From Manduca sexta (Eukaryota; Arthropoda; Insecta; Lepidoptera; Sphingidae), in assembly GCF_014839805.1 (NCBI RefSeq), contig NC_051119.1:8115245-8179244 (forward strand): 64,000 nt of DNA. The letters are read 5' to 3'. The translations under genes were made by a program, and so were the position numbers. The notes beneath the pieces are model-generated. The model had not been told where the DNA came from. It made no database searches and was given only the letters and a program-made list of their open reading frames with translations. Positions 56,061 to 64,000 of this stretch are shown here, one piece after another. The stretch's first letter is position 1. Each line of letters begins with the position of its first letter.

Positions 56061-56364
56061 AGTTCATATTAGGCATGTTTTAATATTTTTAAAATACCAA
56101 AAATATTGTAGTGACATATTTGACGCTAAGCCTTACTTATCTAATCGATCTGAACATAAATTATCATTTATATGAGGTGTATACAAAACTATTTGAAATG
56201 ATCTCCGCTTATTAATTGACACCGGCTACGTGTTTTCATGAATATTTATAGACTTAACAAATTCGTATGTTACAACATATATATACTAAATGTGTCTGTC
56301 TGTACAACAAAGCGGGTCATGTATGTAATAATTATGGAAAAAGAAATATCTATAAACATTAATA

Positions 56365-56600
56365 TATCGGTGGTGTAGTTATAGTACAGCACGACTGTAG
56401 TGCCGAGGTCTCGGGTTCAAACCCCGGGTCGGGCAATATTATATTGAGTTTTTCTACTCAGTCTCAACCCGGAGTCTGGAATTTGTGTCCGATATGACAA
56501 TAAGCTCGACCATGTCATTGAATGGAATACACAGGGCGGAAAGTGAGTGTATTAGTTTCACTTCTGCCTACCCCTTCGTGGATAAAAGGCGTAAGTACGT
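56365..56600 (+). mobile_element. SINE family C, near full length
   Basis: tatcggtggtgtagttatag (A box), gggttcaaaccccgggtcgg (B box), ctcagtctcaacccggagtc, gaatacacagggcggaaagt, ending gataaaaggcgtaagtacgt. Confidence 0.8.
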
Positions 56601-56992
56601 ATATACTAGGATTCAATTTCCTCTTAAGTATCGGATGGATATATAAATTTCATTTTTATTTAACAGTAATTAAGTTTTCAATAATGATTCCGGTGATCAA
56701 TTTATTCAAAAAAGGATCACAGGAGGCAGGTCTTATTTATATTATTCGCTCTATTTAACTGAAGTTAAAATTAATATAATAGATACATAGATAAAAAAGT
56801 TTATTTTGGCTACAATTACCACATAGTATCAAACGCAAAATAATTTGTAACAATCATTATTTATATAAAAATGTTAATGTCTGTACAGACGATCAGATTC
56901 TTGTGATTATTACAATAACTAGCAAAAGTTCAGTCACGTTGTAGAGTTTAGACATATTTCTTTTCAGCGTGAATAGCTAGACTTTATGATGA

Positions 56993-57185
56993 TAAGTGGA
57001 GTGGGGTCCAATAGAATGTCGACTGACGAGAGATGATTAACCCTTACAGTGGACGCAATTATGTCGGTCTGTTGGATCCGGGTATGCATAGACTGATCCC
57101 GGAACGCGACACACGTGGGCCACTGTGACCGGTTTTAACACCTTGCGTACGGTTGTCGCTATCCGGACGGATATAAAATATATTA
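56993..57185 (-). mobile_element. Retroposon D copy
   Basis: gataagtggagtggggtcca, aattatgtcggtctgttgga, gtgaccggttttaacacctt, ggacggatataaaatatatt; its 3' end is slightly truncated. Confidence 0.7.
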
Positions 57186-57189
57186 TTAT

Positions 57190-58865
57190 CTTACCAATAG
57201 GAAATAAATACTTGATAACGTAGTGAAGGTACTATTATTAATAAGGTATCATTTTCTTATAGAAAATCAACTTATGTACTTAAGTACATATCCATTTTTG
57301 AAATAATGCAGCCACAATCAGGTCCCAGGTCAGCAATATGCTTTGCTTCAAGGAGCAAAACGCTGGTAATTCCGCTGGTACCTATGGTACCAATATGTAA
57401 ACAATCATTTATTGAGGAAATGTCAATACAATATTATAAGTACTAAATTGTGGAATCTTGAGCAATACTTACACATTAAATTAATACTTCTTTTATATAA
57501 ATAAAATTTTAAAAAAAAAATTTACATATTGAAACGGTCAGGTTAAAAAAAGATGAAGTAATATAATATTTACGGAAGCGTGGTCGTAGGCGGTGTTTAA
57601 CTTCAAATATTTTGTAGATTTAAATATTTAATTCTTCCTTTGCATATTCTGAACATATTTTATTATTCAAAAGTGCATAATATTGTTTATTTAGGGTTAT
57701 AAATTTTCTTTAACGCGTCTGAATGTTGTAGACCTCGTTGTGAGAAAATTATACATCTTCATCTCAGTTTTAAATTATTTAAAAAATCTTAATAGTGGAC
57801 AACGCATAACTGAAATCATAGGGTAAAGTTTGAAATTTTGCGACACAATTCTCTAAAATAAAATATATGCCGGATTGATAACCTCCTTTTTTGAAGTGGG
57901 TAAAAAAATACCGTAAGTGAATCGGAAATTTGGAAATTTATTTCCTATATAGGTTAAATTCCATCTGGCAATTAGTATATTTGTAAAACCGGAATACTAT
58001 ATTATATGCAAAATAGTAACATAAAAATACTTCATTAGAGATGGAGTCATTTAAGTCATATTTTTGTTTTTATCACTAGAATTTAATTTCTAGCAATAAA
58101 AGTTTTAAGAATTGTCATTTTGCGATAGTTTTAAATTTATTACGCCTTCCTTATGTAGATGTACAAGAGAAATATATAATAAAATAGTATGGAATATATT
58201 AAGTAAACATTTTAGTTTAATTTGCACATGAACCTATATACAATTCAAAATATCGACTATACATTTCTTTTGGAGTAAAACAACCGCGCATACTGTCAAT
58301 TTACTCAGCGAATTCTGTAACTGACTGTTTTATAGTAAAACACTTTTTATCCTTAGGTGTTATCAATCTATAAAATAAAACAACAAAATAAGGTGTGACC
58401 GTATATTATACGAAAACTAATAAAAAGATAGGGTAGAGTACTAAAGACGTAATAGAACAAATAATAGCGATTTTTTAAATTATTTTCTGTTCATTTTTAA
58501 ACGCACATCTTAGAAACCACTAATCGTATTGTTATGTAGTTTCCACAAAATGACAGAGTGTAATTAGTTGCCGATAAATAGGCTTTGTTTTATTAAAATC
58601 GGTTATAGGAAACAAAAGTTATCGTTATATCAAAATACTTGCAATTTGAAATATAAATTACGTTCTTTAAAAGAGCAAGTGGCTCCACCACCAGTGATCA
58701 ACCGCCACAATATACGTATAGTTGGTCAAGCATTAAAAGAATAAAAACTTAAGCCTAAAGATACTATTACAATCTACAATAACAATAACTATGTAGAGTT
58801 TTTGTCACAATAACTGCCAGAATGGAAATCACCAGCAAAGTACAGTAAACTTTGCGTCGATTTAG
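57190..58865. other. 1.7 kb AT-rich DNA
   Basis: One family N end-like scrap (cctccttttttgaagtgggt, 57,883) and a short palindrome tggtacctatggtacca at 57,376. No gene. Confidence 0.4.
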
Positions 58866-58869
58866 TAAT

Positions 58870-59180
58870 TTTTTTTATTGTTTTGATTGACGAGACGAGC
58901 TTGCCGTTCGCCTGATGGTAAACGATACGACCGCCCATATAACGGTAGAAACACTATCCAACGCCTTAAATTATAAAATATTGTTTGGTATGCCACTGCG
59001 TAAGCCATCCTGAGACATGAGGCGTTAAATCTTATTATGTCCAGTAGTTAAGTACACTGGCTACAATGTCCTGGTTTAATCTGGGACACAACAGTGATTA
59101 CACACTGCTGCTTGGCGGCAGAAATAGACATTGCGGTGGTACTTCACATATGAAACCCAACCACCAGTAAATGTAAGTAG
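58870..59180 (+). repeat. Family B, full length
   Basis: gacgagacgagcttgccgtt cgcctgatggtaaacgatac, gtatgccactgcgtaagcca, gctgcttggcggcagaaata gacattgcggtggtac, ending atgaaacccaaccaccagta. It is the reference copy for the partial B repeats. Confidence 0.65.
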
Positions 59181-59427
59181 TTTAAGGTTCATGTCAGCTA
59201 TAAGCAATAAAAAATATATAAATGTTAACTAGAATAGTTGATACGTGTTAAACGTTGCGAGGCGCAATATTCAACGCTGTTTTATTGCTATAAAAAGCTT
59301 TTAATTGCGACTTCACGCGTGTTTCTCGGGACACGCTGTTGATAATGGCCTGTATAAAACTTGTTATTGTTCGCGACATTGTCCGAAGTTTTAAAATTCG
59401 AATTTCAATACCTATTTGACTATTGGA

Positions 59428-59668
59428 GGTGGTAAGTTGTATTTTATATCCGCCCAGATAGCGACCGCCATACACAAGATGTTAAAACCCGTCATAGTGG
59501 TCCACGTAAGTGTCTCGTTCCGGGATCAGCCTGTGTATATCCAGTTCCAACTGGCCGGCAAAATTGTGTCGACTACCGAGGGATAATCATCTCTCGTCAG
59601 TCGATATTATATTGGACCCCACTCCACTTACCATCAGGGGCAGCCGGGTCACTTTCCCGTGCTAGTTT
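59428..59668 (+). mobile_element. Retroposon D copy
   Basis: ggtggtaagttgtattttat atccgcccagatagcgaccg, tccaactggccggcaaaatt, ttggaccccactccacttac, ggtcactttcccgtgctag. Confidence 0.75.
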
Positions 59669-59739
59669 AAAAAACCTACCCATTTAGCAATTAAGATACT
59701 TGATTAATGTTTTAACTACACATATTAAAGGTTTATTAT

Positions 59740-60050
59740 TTCTTTAGAATAATGCCTGTATAATATAGCGATTCCATTGCTATGAACGGATTTCCTGTAC
59801 TACTGCAGGGCGTTTAGGCTTTTGTCCACTACCCTGGCCAAATGCGGGTTGGCAGACATTTTTTCAAAATTCTTACGAAGAATTTTTAGGTATTCGGTTT
59901 CCTTAGGATATTTCACTTCACCGTTAAACCGAGCGATAATAAATTATTATACATATAGCTTCGAGAAGTCGAATTGCATACCTTAGACACTTCTTTCGAA
60001 CCTTCGTCTTGGCGATCTATTCAATTCCCCACTACCCATCGGCTCTATAT
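59740..60050 (-). mobile_element. SINE family A, old diverged copy
   Basis: tttgtccactaccctggcca aatgcgggttgg, ttcaccgttaaaccgagcga taa, accttcgtcttggcgatcta follow the A layout on the minus strand with many changes. Confidence 0.5.
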
Positions 60051-61319
60051 TTCTTTTAACAGCCAAAGACACATTACTGATACGGTTAATTACTGATAAA
60101 AAGATTTTTGGTAACCACAGTGTATAGAGGATGGATATTTCGAACTCTATAGACTCTACGAGATTCATTTAAATAAAATGTTATATCTAAATTAGAAGTG
60201 ACAGGTCGATATCGAAAATTTACTACAAAGTGTGTGACAAATTGTTTTGACCTCATGTAACGATGTAGAGCACTGTAGGTATATCTAGTCTAGACATAGT
60301 CTAGATTTATCGAATAAGAGTTGGAATCAATTATAATTATTAGTATTTCACTGTACGATTTAAAATATTTGAATATAAATTTTAAATTAAATATTTGTTA
60401 ATTGCGATTCGACTCTATCTTTATTGTATTACTAATTGTGATTACAACTGCATAAAACGTCTTGTTTTGAACTCTGTTAGCCGATAATGTAACTAGTTTT
60501 TACTTTTGAGATAACTTCGGCGACATGTCAAATATAAAACCTACGATACATCTAATATCAATGTATGCTATCAGTTCCAATAAATTCTCATGCTAGACTT
60601 GCAAGTCTACGTCAGTCATGAATATGGGTTCAGATCTCATTAGTGTGAGGGAAGTTAAAATGGTTTATATTATAATAATACTTTTTATGACAATTAATTT
60701 CTAAGGTAGAGTCATTAGCGAATTTTATATAATATTTTTTTAGATCGAACTTTTAGTTGATCTATTAATAAAAAGTAAAAAACGTCACTTTTAATAATAA
60801 TTTTTATGGTAAGAGTTTAGCGTAGAGTCATTTGCCAATTTTATAGAAATAAAAATATTTAGATAGAGTTTACAGTTGATCTAGAACATCAAAGATTTAA
60901 TATATTTAAAGGCCAAATATATCTCTTTTAAAATACACATGGAAGAATGTTTTTTTAATGGTCACAAGTTTTAACAAAACTTGGTAAACTTTTTATTTAT
61001 CCAACCCACATAGTACAAGCTGTAGTTTTACTACACCATTATATTTATATAATTGAAGGTACGGATGTTATGAAACAATGTTGGCGGTTAAATCTTATCA
61101 GTTTACGTATTATTACGTGAGTGACATAGAAATGTACACACTAAAAAAAATATAAAACATATTTCGGTAATGTTTTGCATTTTTTGTATTGACGAATATT
61201 TTATGAAAACAGCAGTTATTAATATTTTATTAAATCACAAAATCAATTATAGAACGGAAAGAAACAATTTACAAACCTCTCACATAATAAAACTGTAACT
61301 AAACTTCAAATAAATGAAC
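60051..61319. other. AT-rich DNA with a diverged tandem pair at 60,700-60,895
   Basis: ggtagagtcattagcgaatt ttat (60,703) and cgtagagtcatttgccaatt ttat (60,823), each followed by an agttgatcta motif, suggest two copies of a roughly 120-bp unit. Nothing else recognised. Confidence 0.4.
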
Positions 61320-61480
61320 GTTGACCTCACTAAATGAAACACAACACAAAGTTTCACGTGTAAACGATCGAGCGGGCGATCAGACCGCGGCGACACGTGC
61401 GTCTCGCGCCACTTCCCAGCATCCACTGACTCGAAACTGACCACGCTCCGACCATTCATCTATACTAGCTCGGCCTGTGA
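61320..61480 (-). promoter_or_regulatory. GC-rich island, candidate promoter and untranslated first exon
   Basis: About 160 bp of GC-rich, non-repeat sequence in very AT-rich DNA. On the minus strand it has two arthropod Initiator-like motifs (TCAGTT at 61440-61435, GTCAGTGG at 61430-61423), CACGTG E-boxes (one at about 61355-61360) and downstream GTGAGG and GTGAGA donor-like sites (61330 and 61283). There is no clear TATA box and no long ORF. It could be the start of the gene whose signal-peptide exon lies at 20.7 kb on the same strand, about 40 kb downstream. It could equally be an unrelated enhancer or the promoter of another gene. Confidence 0.25.
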
Positions 61481-62269
61481 CGTTTTTCAGATGATGCATA
61501 AGGTTTTAAATGGAAATTATTAGTTTCGTGATGAGTGCTCATTTGCTAAAATATTTCTTCTTGGCAAAGTAATTATTTTATGTCATATCTTTATTTTTAG
61601 TTTATTTATCATATTTATTAACCCCGTCAAATTTCTCCGAATGCATTTTTTACCTGTATTGCTAACTTTCCTATAAATTTTAATAAATAAATGCGATGTA
61701 TGCTCTACTCGCTAGTAACATAAATACATTTCTATTATTACGCGTGGAACTCAGTAGTATGACAAGCAAGTTATTATAGAAGGTTGCGCGATCGAAAGGG
61801 CATTTTTATCGCGCCTAGAGCCTTTTCTAGAGTCGTTTTAATGATTCTGATACGAAAGTACGTGCGGTATCTAGTTTTGTAGCTCTATCAGATTTTACGT
61901 TTCCACGTCTGAGTTAACGAGAAATATGTATCATAACATATTTTGTAATCGACTTACGACAGTAGCTTTTTCATATTTCTCGTTATGGTGGAGTCACCGT
62001 AGGATTAGATAATGATGTCATATTGACCAAAATAGTATAACGCTGCAGCGTCATAAACTGCAGTGTGTTTTATGGCTTTGCTTCTAGGGTGTGGCATCAT
62101 CACGGTCAATGTGTGACAGACGTGGGGTTTCTATCAGAGAAATGTAGTTTAAAAAATACCTAGCAATAGAATTTATAAGCTATGTTAAGAGGTATTTATC
62201 GTTTTGCGTTTTTAGGATATTATTTTTGGTATGTAGCTTTTTGTAACACCTCGCACGGTGGTATGTGAA
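61481..62269. other. No feature recognised
   Basis: AT-rich with a modest GC patch near 61,790-61,830. Confidence 0.35.
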
Positions 62270-62452
62270 ATTAACTGAAACCAGCATTTCCTATAACATC
62301 GAAGGAAAAATCTTGAAGATACTGTATTAAGTTCATCATTCTGAGTCATAACATTTGATGCCTTGTATTAGTTAGTAGTTATCTACAATGTCTTGAAACA
62401 CATGAATACTTACGCTCCTACTTGGCGGTAGAAATGTTACAATGCGGTAGTG
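62270..62452 (+). repeat. Family B 3' part, diverged
   Basis: attctgagtcataacatttg, ctacaatgtcttgaaacaca and ctacttggcggtagaaatgt tacaatgcggtagt follow the 3' half of family B. Confidence 0.45.
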
Positions 62453-62582
62453 CAGCTAACGAACATTTATATGCAGGAAATTCACAGAAAACACATGTTG
62501 ATATATGCTTTACTCGATAAAAATATATTATACTCCATAAAATAACAGTCATAAGTCCTTCCGCGAAATTAAATACTTTTTT

Positions 62583-62702
62583 TATCGCCTTAGTAGACAA
62601 ACGAGCAAGCGGTCCGCCTGATGTTAAGCTGCATCCGCCGCCCAAGGACTTTGCACTGCCAAAGGTACAGCAAAAGCCGTTGCTTACCGGGAGGCGAGCA
62701 CT
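62583..62702 (+). repeat. Family B-related head
   Basis: tagacaaacgagcaagcggt ccgcctgatgttaagctgca tccgccgcccaaggactttg is a B-like head of another subfamily. Confidence 0.45.
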
Positions 62703-63055
62703 CTTTTTAAGCCTTATTTAAAAGTTACATTACAACAGAAAATTTTTTTTAGAGAATAAACGATGCTATGTCTCCACACACATTGTTTTCTCAAATATTA
62801 GACACCAGATAAGCATTTCGCAATTATCGAAGAGCTATCAAAGTCGAAATGCCACACACGCCCGGCAATCGACTGTAGCACTCTTGAATTAGAAACTCCG
62901 AGAAGGAATTTGGCACAACACTTTGGATTAATATCTTCATTAATTTTGCTAAGCTTTACATGAAAATGGCGTTTATATTGTGTAAATTTGAATTATTAAT
63001 ATAAACTAATGAACAAGGTGTGTTTGTTAGTTTGTTTGGTTTAAGTTGTAGATAA
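62703..63055. other. No feature recognised
   Basis: AT-rich. Confidence 0.4.
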
Positions 63056-63057
63056 GA

Positions 63058-63242
63058 GTGATATTAGGTTTTTCTACTCAGTACCAGCCCGGAATCTGGA
63101 AGTTGTGCTCGATATGGCGATAGGCTCTAATTACATCACATCATGGTACGAAATATGTAAGGCGGAAAATGGGTGCACCAGTCGTCACTAGTGCAGAGAG
63201 TTGTAGAGTCGTCGACTCCACCTATCTCTTTCGGTATAAAAA
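63058..63242 (+). mobile_element. SINE family C, 5'-truncated
   Basis: agtgatattaggtttttcta ctcagtaccagcccggaatc tgg, gatatggcgataggctcta, gcggaaaatgggtgcaccag, ctatctctttcggtataaaa. The head is absent. Confidence 0.7.
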
Positions 63243-64000
63243 AAGTGATTATATATGTAGATAAAAGCGTCTATAATGAATAAAACAAAAGTGAGGAAAA
63301 TTACCCTAAATAATATCTTTTACGATATATAATATATACGACTTATAATGAATAAGATCAGCCGTGGTATCCTTCAAACCGGAACACAGCACATACTTAG
63401 AAAAAAGGTGAATTTTATTGAAGGCTGGTTGAGTTTAAAGTAGACTTTAACGAGCAGTCAGAATTGTAAAGGAAGCAGTGAGATTCCTGAATGGTTAACG
63501 ATTACCTTTAATTAGAATCCTCAGAGCGTTCAAGTTGAAGTGTTTGGCCATTGAGTTTTTACTGCGGAAATTATCGTAAATCGTCATCTCTATTCCAATT
63601 ACTGGCCAATAAAATATTGCTATAAATATTTTAAATACGGTCAGTTTTAATTGCAACCGTTTTTATATGTATTTATGGTTTTGAATATAATTGAATGAAG
63701 TCATTGCTTTATTTTAAAGAGTTGTCTCTAACTTAATGGCTGTTGTATGTTTTTACTTAGTTCTACATAATTTTAATTGCTTTTGCAGTAGTTGTGACTG
63801 ACGTGTGTTGGTTACTCTGCATCTGTGACGATAAATTAAAATGAAAATAATTTCGAGCTCTCTTATATAACTTTACGTAATAGAGTGTAAAGTTCAATAT
63901 TTTTAAATTATATATCATTGAAGTAATAAAAGTAGAGTCATAAATTATTAATGTTGAAACACAAATATATGTTTTAAACTGTATCGTCCAATATTTTATG
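63243..64000. other. No feature recognised
   Basis: AT-rich window end without gene or repeat evidence. Confidence 0.4.

Overview
This window looks like AT-rich, gene-poor nuclear DNA from a moth or butterfly (Lepidoptera). The basis is the repeat content: tRNA-headed SINEs, 'TCTATATATA...CTAGT' and 'TCCTACTAATATTATAAATGCG...CTAGT' Helitron-type elements, hAT-type MITEs with 8-bp target-site duplications (TSDs), and decayed RTE-like LINE 3' ends, all of types I associate with ditrysian Lepidoptera. The species cannot be told. There is no operon, rRNA, intact tRNA gene, CRISPR array or long open reading frame. Almost every open frame longer than 60 codons lies in a repeat or in AT-rich DNA with no coding signature.

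The one convincing host-gene feature is a minus-strand exon at 20759-20511. It has an acceptor (TTTGTTTACAG), short upstream ORFs, an ATG with an in-frame stop just upstream, a 37-codon N-terminal segment ending in a Leu-rich signal-peptide core, and a consensus GTGAGT donor. The gene therefore runs toward lower coordinates. I found no second coding exon in the left 20 kb, so the next intron is probably longer than 20 kb. A GC-rich island at 61.32-61.48 kb, with insect Initiator-like TCAGT motifs on the same strand, could be its promoter and first untranslated exon. If so, most of the window is the first intron of a secreted or membrane protein gene. That link is inference.

Layout. 1-6.3 kb: a fold-back repeat at the window edge, a hAT MITE, Helitrons, SINE fragments and a long-TIR MITE. 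6.3-20.4 kb: SINE families A and C, retroposon D (tandemly duplicated), a second hAT MITE, family H remnants, and a pair-repeat (family I) split by a SINE with a 13-bp TSD. 20.4-21 kb: the signal-peptide exon. 21-40 kb: further copies of A, C, D and L, a LINE nested in a SINE, and three well-bounded Helitrons. 40-48.7 kb: RTE remnants, a six-unit 75-bp minisatellite, a (CA)n-tailed SINE, a possible small secreted ORF, and a MITE nested in D. 48.7-64 kb: A, C and D copies (two A copies with 13- and 17-bp TSDs), AT-rich DNA and the GC-rich island.

Family labels used here: A and C, tRNA-headed SINEs; B, a roughly 300-bp repeat starting 'gacgagacgagcttgccg'; D, a retroposon of about 230 bp ending in 'ccgtat' plus poly(A); H, the 'ttatcgcggtt/cattcgcgtaaa' repeat; I, a two-copy repeat; K and RTE, LINE 3' remnants; L, M and N, dispersed repeats. 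These labels are local. No database was consulted, and exact ends are approximate except where a TSD or Helitron terminus is stated.
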